The translations under genes were made by a program, and so were the position numbers. 64,000 nt of DNA from Clitopilus passeckerianus (lineage: Eukaryota; Basidiomycota; Agaricomycetes; Agaricales; Entolomataceae), in contig CALYLX010000098.1 in assembly GCA_944990035.1 (NCBI GenBank), forward strand, positions 682,001-746,000, written 5' to 3'. The notes beneath the pieces are model-generated. The model was not told the DNA's origin. It was given only the letters and a program-made list of their open reading frames with translations, and searched no databases. Positions 34,589-49,484 of this stretch are shown one piece after another (position 1 is the first letter of the stretch; each line of letters opens with the position of its first letter).

Positions 34589-35741
34589 GGGATGGTGAGT
34601 CGGAGGCAGGGAATGGGGACTTGACCGGAAGCAAATCCAGCCTACTTATATACATTGTCATGAATCTCGTTTTAGTGAAGATGACCCCGTCTAATAGTGG
34701 GCCATGTTTAGGTCAATCAGCCGGCTACTCAGCCACCAATGGATCGGGAAGGCGATAAGTGACGTGTGGCAGAGGGGTGCCTTTGGTGGCTTAGTCCAAG
34801 CCTTCAAGGGGCAACAGGGATACATAACCGGACACTGCGTGCCCAATGTCCGGTGTTTAGAGTAGCTTGTTGTAGGTCCAATCTGGGGCCAATGATTTCC
34901 GCTGCCTTGTGCACTGCGAAGTTGGGCAAGACCATCATATCGATAGGAAGCTTGATCCTAGGAGGTTGTGAGTCCATTACGGTATCACGCCCATAGGATA
35001 TCCCGTGCCCTAGCCAATTCGGTTGGTTCGGCGTCTAGCCACGCCCACACACGCAGGGATTAATATGGGGTGGAGTACCAAGAAACGCACGATGGTCTGA
35101 GCCGTCTTCATGGGCCACTAGGTTGCCGCAGGATCGCTGCTGTTGGTGAAGCTGCATCTGTAAAACCTCTCAACAGCTTGCATGATGTTTGCCACGAGGG
35201 ACTAGACCTTGAGGGGTAAATGGCGAATTTGGACAAAGTGATCGTATGAACTTCGGAACAACCGCATTCCGAACATGAATAGAGGGTGGTAAATTTAAAT
35301 TTACCGGAGACCCAGACCTGCGGACAGGGTTTCACAACGAACCGCGAGCCTGGCGCTGCCTGGCGTGGCCAGGAGTCTTTGTATCGCGCCTCAAGAGCGT
35401 TTGGAAAGCTGAATTGGCCGGACTTTGACACACCCATGCTGACGATAGACGTCGATAGACACCGATATCTTTGGCTGCCGCGGTACAGCCCGATATCGAA
35501 CGGACTCAGCTTTTCCCACCAGCAACAAAACAAACACCGCGCAAATTCCCAATCTCTACCAGTTTCGCCGACAATGTTCACAGCAAACGCAAGAAATATA
35601 TTTCGAGGCCGTCGCATCACTCGTCGGGAGGGACGAATTGGTCTCATGATGATGCAGAGCAAACCTAAATGTCCGAACGTATGATCCCCCGGCTTGAAAA
35701 AGGCAGCAAAAAAGTTCAATTCCACCCCGAGGTTCTTGACG
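34589..35741. other. Divergent intergenic region
   Basis: This lies between the minus-strand methyltransferase gene and the plus-strand esterase. ORFs on opposite strands mirror each other (35108-35767 minus, 35286-35684 plus) and neither has recognisable features. I saw no obvious TATA box in either direction. Confidence 0.4.
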
Positions 35742-36858
35742 ATGGCACCGTTCAAAAGCGTTCTCATACAAGCCGTAACACTTGCACTAGTTGCGCTTCC
35801 TTCAGCTGATGCTTTCGGTATACCACGTCAAATCAAGCATTTGGTCACTTTCGGCGACAGCTACACCGATGTAGTGATTACAGGAGACGCTGGAGTCGCT
35901 TGGCCTACCTATGCAGCTGGGTATGCGAAGGTCGCTTTGCACCCGTTTGCTCGGGCAGGAGCCACATGCTCGAACGATCTGACCTATCGTCCTTTCCCTT
36001 CACTTTTCGAGAGCCAAATTCCGCTGTACCTCCAGGAGATTCATAACCGGTCTCTGACTCTGAAACCTCAAGAGACGCTATACACATTGTGGCTTGGCAC
36101 CAACGACGTTGGCTCTAGTGCTCTCCTCACAGAAAGCAAATCAAACCTGGTTGAGGTCACCACATGTATGGTCAACTGGGTCAGGACTCTTTATGCAAGT
36201 GGTGCAAGGAACTTCCTGTTCCAGAATGTGCGTTATGCTCTCCAGAGTCTTGTTCTATGTTCACGTATTAACCCAAAACAGATGATTCCTTTAGAAAAAA
36301 CCCCGATATATTCCGCAGCTTCTTATCCAAACCGGTACTGGCCTTACGCCCACAACGCGACTGAATGGAGCCTGACGATGCGTGAATTGTCCACGGCGGG
36401 TAATGCCCTTACCAAGCTCATGTTACAGGATCTCGCACCTAAACTTCCCGGAGCACATGTTGGTCAGTCATCATCAAGCTTTTGCGAGGAAACGTTGTTT
36501 TTAATACCACTCGGGCAGGCATTTTCGACTCGCACGCTCTCTTCACCGACATGTACAACCACCCCAAGAGGTACCTAAATGGCACAGTGGAGCCTAACGT
36601 TACAGGCTGCATTAACGCTTGCGTATTTCCTGTCAATGGAACCGTCGGTGACTGCACCACCGTCACGGGTCCCGCCGTCGATAGCTATCTTTGGTGAGTC
36701 AAATTGACATGGCTTGTTTGGCAGTATGGTTAATTGTATGTCCTCTCTTCAGGTACGATGAATTGCACCCATCTGAGCAAGCGGATCGCATCGTGGCCAG
36801 GGAAATCGCTCAGGTCATTCAAGGCAGGCCAAACCAGTGGACCACCTGGTTGAGCTAA
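35742..36858 (+). CDS. GDSL/SGNH esterase, CE16-like, tandem copy 1
   Basis: ATG at 35742 begins a signal peptide (APFKSVLIQAVTLALVALPSADAFG), so the enzyme is probably secreted. Four exons follow; introns begin GTGCGT (after LFQN), at GAHV and after SYLW. SGNH blocks are visible: VTFGDSYTD (nucleophile Ser), the Gly block around LHPFARAGATCSN, LWLGTNDVG (Asn) and a final YDELHPSEQADRI with the Asp-x-x-His pair. Several N-glycosylation sequons occur (HNRS, HNAT, LNGT, PNVT). CE16 members remove acetyl groups from xylo-oligosaccharides and similar plant-wall fragments. The upstream in-frame ATG at 35694 adds a basic stretch that would spoil the signal peptide. The adjacent gene at 37367 is a close paralogue. 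Confidence 0.88.
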
Positions 36859-37366
36859 GCAGGCCTTCTCACTTGAAGCCTCAAGGGGATATAAACACTG
36901 GTAGTCAAAAACCGGCTCGTCTTAGCTATATACCCTTTCTATTATTATTCATTTGGTAGCCTTCGCCTGACGGAATACAACGCTTCTCGATTCACTGCAA
37001 ATCACTTCTAATTTCAAGATTAATTCCCTGGATTTGCGGACCCCGAAAGGCGGGTCGAAATAGGCTTGGCGGGCCGGACATCTCTATTTCTAGAATTTCG
37101 GGGGAGATCCGATGACCAGAACTCCGTGTAAATTGGTTACAAGCGAGGGCGAAGCGTGTTCTTCTCCACCCACCGTAGCAAGGACTGATAAAAATATTCC
37201 TTAGAGATATTCTAAATGCTTTGTTCCCGCCTTCTCGCGGCCTCATGATACAATATCCAGCGGTTAGAACGCAACCGACCCGCAAGGGCGCGCCGATGAA
37301 GGACTTCAAAAGGCGAGCATCTGGATGAGAGTCCCAATCCACGATAATCCGGCTAGACGGCCTACC
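36859..37366. other. Spacer between the two esterase genes
   Basis: It holds the terminator of the first and promoter of the second copy. No ORF or repeat of note. Confidence 0.45.
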
Positions 37367-38468
37367 ATGAAGTCTCTTAGCTCCAGGATCTTTCTTGGAC
37401 TATCCGCCATCTCCTCTGTCTACGGAGCCGGAATACAGGGTCTGAAAATCAAAAACCTAGTCACTTTTGGTGATAGCTACACTGACATCGTTAATGTCGG
37501 AGATGGTGGCACAGCTTGGCCAGTCTACGCAACTAGATACACCAATGCTACGCTCCATCCTTTCGCGAAGTCTGGCGGGACTTGTTCCAATAAGCTGACA
37601 CCACGACCTTTCCCGTCGGTCTTCGAAAGCCAGATACCTGCATATCTAGCCGCCGTCAAGAACAAGACCGTTCAGCTGAATCCCAGGGAGACAATCTATT
37701 CCTTATGGATTGGTACCAACGACCTTGGTGTTAGCGCACTCTTGACAGAGAAGCCATCATCTCTTGTTGAAGTCACGACGTGCATGATAGATTGGGTGCA
37801 GACTCTCTATGACAATGGGGCCAGGAACTTCCTCTTCCAAAACGTGAGTTGGATTTGCGTCAAACGAGGCCCTAGTCTTTAAAAAATCGTGTTTCAGATG
37901 ATACCTCTAGAGAACACCATTCTTTATGCCCCCTATTCGTACCCGAATCGATTTTGGACGTACCCTCGCAATACAACCGAATGGGCTTTGTTCATGAGGG
38001 AAATGGTACTGTCTGGTAATGCTCTCACCAAGTTGATGCTACAAGATCTAGCACCGAAGCTGCCTGGAGCACATGTCGGTAAGTTTGTCTCACTGGTTTG
38101 AGCAGGGTAATCAACCTTATGCCCCTTTCTTACAGGAATTTTTGACTCTCATTCCCTGTTCGCCGACATGTACAGTAATCCCGCGGAATATCTCAATGGA
38201 ACCGTTCCTTTCAACGTCACGGGGGCCGTCAATTCTTGCGTATTCCAGATCAATGGAACGGTTGGAGATTGTACGACTATCAATGGCCCAGCGAGAGACA
38301 GTTACCTCTGGTGAGTAATGGAGTTGGAGTTTTGCAACTATTAAAGTAACTGAATATTTTAGGTGGGACGAACTACATCCAAGCGAACAGGCTGACCGTA
38401 TTGTTGCCCGAGAAGTGTCGCAAGTCATACAAGGGAAGCCAAACTCATGGACGACTTGGCTTAGCTAG
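37367..38468 (+). CDS. GDSL/SGNH esterase, CE16-like, tandem copy 2
   Basis: The start is the ATG at 37367 (MKSLSSRIFLGLSAISSVYGAG), which opens directly with a signal peptide. The longer frame from 37325 would place a charged stretch in front. Exon structure copies that of the first gene, with introns after LFQN, GAHV and SYLW, so the pair arose by tandem duplication. Catalytic blocks are VTFGDSYTD, LHPFAKSGGTCSN, LWIGTNDLG and WDELHPSEQADRI. The ending is KPNSWTTWLS. Sequons are more numerous than in copy 1 (TNAT, KNKT, RNTT, LNGT, FNVT, INGT). It is expected to be secreted and to act on acetylated oligosaccharides. Whether the two copies differ in substrate cannot be told. Confidence 0.88.
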
Positions 38469-38752
38469 AATAGTTCAAAACGCGGTGCAAGTCAGGTTGA
38501 ACCCAGGGTGTCGCGTTTGTTCGTGTCTAGAGAGAACTGACATTTCCAATCGTTCATCGAGAGTCAGGAATGAGAATGGGAAATTTCCCGGGAGTAAATC
38601 GATTCCGAGGTGAGGCTGGTATACTGAATTACACTGAATGCTGAACGTGTTATAAAATGCGAAGATAAAGATATATGTACAGATGTAAATGCGTTAAATA
38701 ATGATAAAATTACAATGTCCTGGTCTCGTTAAATCTAGAAGTTTTGAACAAA

Positions 38753-39862
38753 TCAAGCCTCAATAAAGTTGGTAGAGGTGGGAGGGAAGGCAGACAAGTC
38801 GAGCTCAAATGAACCCCAGAGTCCGACAAGAGGCTCCACCGGGGAAGGCTGAGAAGGATACCAACCGTCGAACTCTGGTGGGGTGGTGAATAGGGTATTG
38901 CAGGCCGAAACCTGTGGGGATAGCTGGTCATTCCATGCGGCGTCAAATTCGGGTATGAAGTCCGCCACGGGGGAGCCGAGATCTGCTGGGGGAGTGTAGG
39001 CGTATGCAGGTGGGGGCGTGAGAGGGGGTGGTGACCAACTGGAGAAGTCTATTGACGAGTGCATGAAATCGTTCGAGTGAACAGCAATCTGAGGAACAGC
39101 TGCGAAGGCGGCGGGGGATTGCTGGGGTGGTGCAGGCTGGGTGTATTCAAAATGCCTGGCCTTCTCTGAGGAGGAGTGGGCGATTTGATATTGGGGATCC
39201 ACTTCGTTCAAGAATTGATTCATTCCCTCAAAGTCGAAAGGCATGAAAGCCGAGTAATCTGGCACCAATGATGAGGGATAAGAGGGGGCGGGAGTTGCTG
39301 TCGCTGAAGAGCTGGAAGAAGTGGATGGCGCTGTGGATCGCTTGCGGGAGTACGGTTTGCGAGATCGTTTAACTGCTCTCGGCTTGGACGCCTTCAAACT
39401 AGGTCTCTCATCCCGTTTCTTGTCCTGTCGGCGGAATTTGTGAATGTGCCACTCATGGCGACTCAACGAGCCAGCATCCGCACAGACCCAATCGCAAATC
39501 ATGCACTGAAACGGCTTCTCGCCCGTACTACAAAAACTTCATCAGTCTTGGATAAGCGTGAAGGGAGGCGATAGACTTACTGCTTATTTATGTGTGATTT
39601 CAGATTACTCTTTTGGTGGGCCGCAAACTTGCATCCGGGCATGGGACATTTATGTCTGGTTGTTCGTCAGCTCATGTTCAACAAGAAGACCGAAAGGACG
39701 TACTGTTTCACTCCGCTATGAATGAGAAGGTGGCGGCTCAGGTCGCCTGAAAGAACTTTACCACAAATGTGGCATTGCTTCTTGTCAATACGGCTCTATA
39801 AGATAAAAAAGAACAATCAGCCAGAATACAATAGAAGGCCTGGGAATATGACGTACGCTCAT
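38753..39862 (-). CDS. C2H2 zinc-finger transcription factor
   Basis: The start is ATG at 39862, of which only two codons precede a GTACGT donor. The joined sequence reads MSSRIDKKQCHICGKV. Three fingers follow: CHICGKVLSGDLSRHLLIH; a second with CPMPGCKFAAHQKSNLKSH, completed across an intron by INKHTGEKPFQC; and CMICDWVCADAGSLSRHEWH. A basic segment (KFRRQDKKRDERPS, KRSRKPYSRKR) serves as nuclear signal. The remaining 180 residues are Ser/Pro/Thr-rich with acidic patches (PFDFEGMNQFLNEVDP), typical of an activation domain. Targets are unknown. A TTTAAATA box lies about 130 bp upstream of the ATG. The ORF that begins upstream in another frame was discarded because the finger frame needs the short first exon. 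Confidence 0.82.
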
Positions 39863-40774
39863 TTTGTTCCGGGTCCTTGAGTTCTGGTGAAAGATAATCT
39901 TCTAGGAAGACGTGAAGAGCGGGAAGAGTATTTGGGAGGATGCAGAGAGTTGAGCGCAGACGCTTTGACAAGAAAGAGGCGCCCCATGGCCTGTATTTAA
40001 AGGATTCTCTCTAGAGGGCACTGAGAGTTGGATTGGTTCAACCCACTTTTTCAAGCCTTTAGATTTATTACCTTGTATAGCGACCAATCCAACTTTCTGA
40101 GTGGAAAATTACCTCCTAAGGTGATTTTCGACGAGGGCCCTAGCACGTTAGGAGCATAAGGAAATAAACATGGATTGGTTGCCACTCATGTTTTGAGCAG
40201 GCATGAAAAATTTCCTTTCATAGCAATCTTTAAACGTCCAGAAAAGGTCACAATGGATGAGGGCCATCGGCAACAACACGAGGCGTGTCCATGAAGCTTG
40301 GGCCATTGTTGTCAAGCGAGGGGGCACGCGCTGAGATGATTGACACTACTTGTCCCTAGCTTTCATGTCGTCCTCCTAGTCTTTCGACAGCTGAGTGGTT
40401 TCTCTTTCCAAGAGACTCCAGCATAGGATTCCAAGGAAATATTGGAAGACGGAAGATCGTCCCCTATAATTTCCTGAATTTTGGTGCTTTTGTTCTGTTT
40501 TTGTTGTTTTGTTGTCGTCGAGGAGAGAGGCAGGCGGGTTACGTACGAGGCGGATCAAATGCCACCTGATTTGGAAGGCAGTTCGGCGCGGATAGCAAGA
40601 CCACACACAGAACAGCTCGACGAAAGTAGCTGGACAATCGTCCAAATCTTGCCATGATTCAGACGATATGATGGGTAACTGGAACTTCTTCAATTGATAA
40701 ATTACATCCTATGAAATCACAACTGGTGAGCCAACAACTTGTCAACGACTTCTCTCCAATCCGATAGGCCGAAA
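39863..40774. other. Intergenic
   Basis: The stretch near 39863-40100 is the promoter of the C2H2 gene. From 40376 to 40700 there is a minus ORF with no recognisable features. Nothing else is seen. Confidence 0.4.
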
Positions 40775-42509
40775 TCAAAACAATCCCGCTAAATCCGCGA
40801 ATGGGTCCTTCCCCTGCTGAGTCTGTGTTTGTGAAGATGCAGGGGCTGTAGAAGCAGCAGCGGGTGCTGTGGCCTTCTGAGGCTGCAAGACACCCGAGTT
40901 TTGCGCGATCGTGGCTCCCATGGTCGCACCACCTGCACCCATTTGAGCTGGACCTCGGGACGCGTATCCGTTGTTGGGAGTGAAGTAGTTCGGGGCTGGA
41001 GAGGCGCCTGTAGAGTGGCTCGCTAAGCCAGCAGCTCCTGGAGTACCTGAGGGGGTACCAAGACGGATGGCCGCAGGAGGTGTATTGCTCATACCAGGTG
41101 GTGAGGTACTGGAGTGGGAACCCCACATGCCCGAACCGGCTCCATTGAACGGCATGGGTGACGGTGAGAACGGCTGTTGGGCTGTCATCCCAGGGTTGAA
41201 AATATTCTGGTTGGAGCTGTTGTTCGTCAAAGTTGGAGGAGCAGGCGCGGCAAAGAGTCCTGCGAGATCGTTGGGTGAAGGCGCTTGAGCGGCATTGGTA
41301 TTGGATGGGTTATCAAAGTCGAAGTCAATGAGCGATTCCGCAGCAGAAGCAGCAGACACTTCTGCGGGTATAGGGTTGGCTGCGAATGTGTAGTCCCCTT
41401 TCTTGTACGCGTCGTATCGGGCGAGAACGGTGTTGATCTGGTCGTTAATTTGGAGGAAGGTATCAAGAGACTCTGGGTCATCTTCTTGGGCGTCTGAAAT
41501 CCATTTCTGGATTTTTGGACGAGCTGCAGAGAGTATGGATGACATTTGCTACAAGGTGGACTCAAATCAGCGGCAGAGGAGAGAAACGGAGGCAGAGTAC
41601 ACACATCATATGCGTCGCCTGATGCGAACCTCTCGCCTTGAGAAGTGTCGACGTTATCGAGCATTTCATTGAGAAGAATGACTTTCTGCTCGAGTTTGTT
41701 AAGTTCGGTGAGGGCTTGAGTGCGATAATCCGGCTTTGCATCCGGGTTAGCACCAGCAAGAACCTTCATGAGCTCTTGAGCTGCTGCAAGGTCTCGTGGT
41801 GTACCGCGACGAATAAGTTCTTGCAGCTTGGCAGATTGGGCCTGGCGGTCTTCTTCCTCGAGTTCTTCTGCTGACTTCAAATTCTGTACAGCATGTCAGA
41901 AACGAGTTGGATGATGAAATTACTGTGTGTAGACTCACAGCAGCAGCATCAACAACATCCCGTTGTCGCTGAGATGCCTCACGGAATCGATATCCTTTGA
42001 AGGTCAAGAGTCTGTGCATATCCCTGATATTGCCCAGGTCTTCTCGCCATCTTGATTCCGTACAGATACCCTCCTTCCATGTATGGATGAGCTCTAGGAT
42101 TCTTGTCATTACAGGGCCAGGGAACGGGGGCGGGCGCTCTGGAAATCGTCGAACAAGCTCGTTCAGGAACTCCTTTGTTGCTATCTGTAGGTGGAAAGGG
42201 TATCCACATGATTTAACTAGAGTGTCGAGTAGGCCAAGCGATAGAATTGCGATGTGTGGGTTTCGATGGTTTGCAAGGCGTGCGATGAGCATCGCTGCTT
42301 CTCGAGGACTTATGATCATCAATACAAGGTGAAACCAGCCGAAAGAGCGTAACATACTTGTTGGCCTTCTTGGTATTGATATATTCCGCGACTTCAAGAT
42401 GCAGAGCATAATTTGGTTCGTGTAGTGAAGGATCGCAAGCTCGGGTAATCAAGGTTTCTATGGGAGAGGCCCTAATCCAACTAGGGCCTGTAGGACTTGT
42501 GAGCATCAT
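40775..42509 (-). CDS. VHS-GAT domain protein, GGA-like clathrin adaptor
   Basis: ATG at 42509 (MMLTSPTGPSWIRAS) and TGA at 40775, with introns near 42390, 41935 and 41560. The VHS domain covers about residues 10-150: SPIETLITRACDPSLHEPNY, then PREAAMLIARLANHRNPHIA, LSLGLLDTLVKSCGYPFH and VRRFPERPPP. A helical GAT-type region follows (EELEEEDRQAQSAKLQELIR, RTQALTELNKLEQKVILLNE). The C-terminal 230 residues are Pro/Ser/Gly/Gln-rich with clathrin-adaptor-type short motifs and end DPFADLAGLF. VHS binds acidic-dileucine signals or ubiquitin, and GAT binds Arf-GTP or ubiquitin, in trans-Golgi-to-endosome sorting. No gamma-adaptin ear domain is seen, so it differs from canonical Gga1/2 and could be an Lsb5-like relative. 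Confidence 0.85.
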
Positions 42510-42831
42510 GTTTTTTGCCTCGCGGCAAAGTACGAAAAAGTTGAAGAGAGAGTTTCGCAGCCGCCGTTGAGGACGTGGAGGCTGCGACTGATGATGAGAT
42601 TGTTGGTGGCAGTGACAGCCAAACAAATTCTGCGGGCTTGATGGCCAGCACGCAATCAAGAACCTGCCAGTCCCAAGGCATATGGTCAAGCCAAAAAGAG
42701 CTGAAAAACTGAAAAAGTCTATATTCAAGGTCCAAGATAATTCTACGATGGTTGTAGTACAAATGATATTCTAATTCCTTCCACCAATTTTGGCAAGGGT
42801 CAGGATTTTTAATTCTGATATTTCTCGAGAT

Positions 42832-45872
<3,041 letters not shown>

Positions 45873-45918
45873 CGTTGAGATAGATGGTGGGGTTGGATGA
45901 AGGGTGGAACGATGAGGG

Positions 45919-45949
45919 GAGTCACTGAAATTTGCTCAGGTATTGACTC
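45919..45949 (-). promoter_or_regulatory. Paired Gcn4/CPC1-type sites upstream of ARG5,6
   Basis: GAGTCA at 45919-45924 and TGACTC at 45944-45949 form an inverted pair of the core bound by Gcn4/CPC1, the general amino-acid control activator. They are 47 and 72 bp before the ATG at 45872. Position next to an arginine gene supports function. They could lie in the 5'UTR if the transcript starts further upstream. Confidence 0.5.
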
Positions 45950-46025
45950 CGATGATTATTCTCGTGACTTTGCTTCCCTGGATCTCTTTGCTTTGGCTTT
46001 ATACGACGACCTTTCTGCACACCAC

Positions 46026-46430
46026 TCAGTACATATGAATGTGTCGGATACTAGACGCTTCTACGTTGCACAGTTTATGCTGTTGGACCTCAAATTTTAC
46101 CTGACCAGAATGAACTGCCTCTGGCGTTAACACCGCAAGCTTCACTGCAAATTCCCTAGCGCCAAAACCTTCGCGTTCATTAAAGACTTCCCTCCATTGA
46201 TTCACAGCCCAAGCACCGTACATCTGCTGTATTGTCCCATACCATGCCTTTAATTCAACCCAAAATTTCGGGAGCAACCTGGCTGTTGGTTGTTTGTGGA
46301 CAAATTGGCCTGGTCTTTTCGGATAATCGGCTTTAGCAGAGCCGACAACCCGAATCCGACGGTGGGTAGCTTGAACTGCTCGTCCACCAGGTCGAGAGCC
46401 AAGGTCAAGGTCGCTTTGCAAAAAAGGCAT
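46026..46430 (-). CDS. Possible short gene, unrecognised
   Basis: A 134-codon open frame with a credible amino-acid mix (FWVELKAWYGTIQQMYGAW, REFAVKLAVLTPEAVHSG) lies 154 bp upstream of ARG5,6 in the same direction. No domain, signal peptide or splice signal is recognised. It could be chance, a decayed gene or part of a longer 5'UTR. Confidence 0.25.
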   Translation of the reverse strand: MPFLQSDLDLGSRPGGRAVQATHRRIRVVGSAKADYPKRPGQFVHKQPTARLLPKFWVELKAWYGTIQQMYGAWAVNQWREVFNEREGFGAREFAVKLAVLTPEAVHSGQVKFEVQQHKLCNVEASSIRHIHMY

Positions 46431-46562
46431 ACTCTAGGGTCCTGCTCGTTGCCTGGACTCTGAAGGGATGAATCCAGGGATTCACCCTACACAGTACCTT
46501 CCAGCTCAGTTCCTGCCTTTGCGTTTCAGGGCGGCGGCATAGAGGCGGCTGCTCTACCGGCG

Positions 46563-47240
46563 GCTTGCGATTCTTGAACCGTCACACATGACATCTATCA
46601 AATGAAATTCTCCTGGAAAGTTGGAACGTTGGAACTGAGAACAACTCGTGTATCAACGCCATACTTCTTACGTGTTTACTGGGTCTCACCTGATGCGGCC
46701 TCGTGCGTTCTTTCAATCCACCGGGGACAAGCATCAGGCGCTGGGAAATATGCGATATCCCGTCGCGAGTCTCCACAACTCAGTACTAGATTCTTGTCAA
46801 AATTGTTCATTGCATTGAAAACAAAATGCCTCGGATCCCTCGCTGTTCCTAGTGCTGCAAATTGACCTTGAGTAGGTTTACTCAGAATATGTACTTGAAG
46901 CAGCCACAGGGGTATCGAAGTTTGTGTTCCCCGCTCCAAACTAAGATGCGCAGTTTCTGTCTCCTGTTTTCTCCTTCGGTCCGAAATTTAGAAGGACGAT
47001 TGATTACTCTTCTCCATGTTTCGGCGGAAGCAGGCTCTCTCAACCCCAGAGGGAACGCTCATCCTCGCCTTTTCCTCGTGCCGTCGTGCCGAACTCTGTG
47101 AAGGAGAGGATCGAGAAGTAGATCACGAACTCCAGGTTCTCGTTGGTAACCGAATGCCATGCAGACGAGGATTGAAAGCGGGGATCAATGGAATTTCTGT
47201 CAAAATAGCTGGACAACGCCGGTAAATTCATCACCTTCAT
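46563..47240 (-). CDS. Possible spliced gene, unrecognised
   Basis: The minus strand reads PRHFVFNAMNNFDKNLVLSC, then DIAYFPAPDACPRW. It meets a GTGAGA donor near 46690 and may join a short exon ending CDGSRIASRR near 46563. An upstream ORF (47040-47240, with SVTNENLEFVIYFSILSFT) could supply a first exon. The series has no recognisable domain, and the join is not proven. Confidence 0.25.
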
Positions 47241-47397
47241 TCACTGCCTTCTCATATCTCCGAATTCGACAATGACGTTTAATTTATTGCAGATATAAGT
47301 TACAAGAAATGCAGAGTTACCGTATTAAGTACAGAGAATATCGAAAATTTGAGCAAGTCGTTTATCAAGCTATCATATCGCATCATTGCATACCATC

Positions 47398-49484
47398 CTA
47401 TTGATTTGCTGAGTCAAACGACAGAAACTCTCGGTGGTTCTTTGCCAATCGCTTCACCAGGAAGCCTAATAAAGATCAGCTGACCGAATTACTGACAAAG
47501 GATTGAAAGATACTGACTCATGAATACATTGCTGCCCGAGCACGATATCATCTGGGAGTAGAGAGTTGTCAACACCCCAACCCATCGTGCCTTGTTCTCC
47601 ATCGTCACGGAATCAGGCGCTCCGAGTTCGCGGGCAAGAACCTCGCATGCGGCACTGCAGAATAACTAATGGAGAAGATGTAAGTCCGCATCGCTCTCCT
47701 CAACGGGAAGAAGCCCACATACCCCAGTGACGGTTTGGCCGTTGATAGACTCCCTCGTGGCATTCTCCATCAGGAGAGCAAGCGCGTGAGCGGAGAAAAG
47801 TGATTTACTTCGAGATTGCAGATCACCTTGGATCGCACGTGGTGTGTGTAACTTGATAATTGCTGCCTCAGCCGTCATCTGGATAACATGGAACAGTTCT
47901 TGGTCGGCGCGAGTCATGGCCCTTTGGAGAAGCAGGGGGAAGTAAGTCTTGAAGGCGCCGATTAAGGCATCCAACCTGTGGAAAGCATCCGCAGATGGGC
48001 CGGCCCCGACCTCGTTCAAACCGATTGAGAATTGTGGATTTATGGTGGATGTGGACCCTAGATTTGTAGCGTCCTCCAAAAGGAGCGTGGCACTGGCCAG
48101 AAGACTCTTGAATGAGACCTTCTCGATGTAAGGGCCGCTCAACATATCCACCGTGTCCTGGGCGGAGATGTTGTATAGAGATCGCTGTATTAGTCTCAGT
48201 CAGTAAAAATACTCCCGCCAGGGTGTCACTGAAAAACGTACCAGTTGTTTGTCCATGATTCCTGGACTATCGACACCGATATCTTGGAGGTCATATATCA
48301 TCGAATGCGACTCTTGCATTGTCACCCAGATCGCGTTCAATGACAGGACGGCACAGAGTGTGTCGCCGTACTCCCCCTCCACCATGCCTGCCGTGATAGG
48401 GTACTTCGCCAACTCGCTTGGCGAAGGGCACCTTGTGACATCTGGGTGCTGCTCTGAAGGCGGAGAGAAAACGTGGTGAATCCCTGAGGATAGGAACAAC
48501 GAAACTGCCGCGTTAGCGTGATAATTGCCACCGAGAGCCTTTCCATTCCTGAGGTGATAATATGATAGTAAAACCTCCGCCTGAAGAGCGTGTAAGACTT
48601 TTCGCGGATGTGAGCTCGCTAAGTCCGAAGGCAAATGGTGCAAAGCCTTCCGCAGAAAGACGTCTTCACCGAGGCCGAGCGAGGGGTCCAGAGTAGGCCC
48701 AGTGAAGTGAGTTCCCCAGAGATAGACGGCGTTGAGGAGAGAAGGACATGGTCGAGCATAGTGACCAGGAGCAGCGGGGAGGAAAATTGATTCTTGGAAA
48801 CGATCAACACTCAGGAAAAATCCCAGATGGTGAGAGTAACGGCAGAATGCATCAAACCTGCCCTCGGTAAGCGACAATTCAATTCTTTGCATGACACGAG
48901 GCTCACAAGATGACCATCACCTCCTGAGGAGGTTCGACACATTGTGAGTCGTGGGACTGGCCACTTCGGGGAGACGAGGGAACGTTTGAATGTGACGAGC
49001 CAGGTGATCCTGAACAATCTATAATGTCAATCGACGTAATTTATCAATTTGGATTAAAAATACATGCCTGAATAGGACGACATAGCTCGGGGAGGTGTCC
49101 GAGGAGATGGCAAAAGGTTATTATCATGTGGAGATGACGTCCCTGAATAGCTTGAAAGGGAAGGTATGGGATGATCTGCGCCACTCTCTAGTTTGCGAAT
49201 CCGGTCCTGCACGTGAGATATTCTTTCCTCTAACAGCTGAACTTGAGTCGGTCCGGGCCCAGGATACTCGCAGTCCTCGAACGTGCCGTTCGATTTAGCA
49301 CATTGACCACAACAGGGCTTGTCGCCATCGCATTTCTGGAGGTGTGGGTGAAGACGGGCAACCTCAGCACAAGTCGGAGACTTACAATCTTTCTGCGTCT
49401 TAGAGAATTGGATCAGTCCAGTTGGTATTATTCATGAATTCAGGCATCGTACCTGCAGTTCATGCATGCTTTGCCTTTCAACAT
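47398..49484 (-). CDS. Zn(II)2Cys6 transcription factor
   Basis: ATG at 49484 starts MLKGKACMNCR. A 13-nt micro-exon supplies RRKI, and the next exon gives KCDGDKPCCGQCAKSN and DCEY. Together they form the six-cysteine binuclear zinc cluster at the N-terminus. A coiled coil follows (QVQLLEERISHVQDRIRKLE) that would mediate dimerisation. The middle matches the fungal-specific regulatory domain (RFDAFCRYSHHLGFFLSVDR, SLLNAVYLWGTHF, ALQAEVLLSYYHLRNGKALG, AGMVEGEYGDTLCAVLSLNA). The C-terminal exons (about 48151 down to 47398) end in FLSFDSANQ. This is the common agaricomycete layout. The regulated genes are unknown, and neighbours are unrelated. At least seven introns are needed; those around 48900-49080 are the least certain. 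Confidence 0.82.

Noticed and set aside
35108..35767. 219-codon minus ORF upstream of the first esterase
   Set aside because: It overlaps the esterase start and promoter on the other strand, mirrors a plus ORF and has no recognisable domain.
46430..46570. Possible tRNA on the minus strand near the GTAGAGCAG-like string
   Set aside because: I could not find a paired acceptor stem or a proper T-arm with GGTTCGAATCC. The folding does not close.
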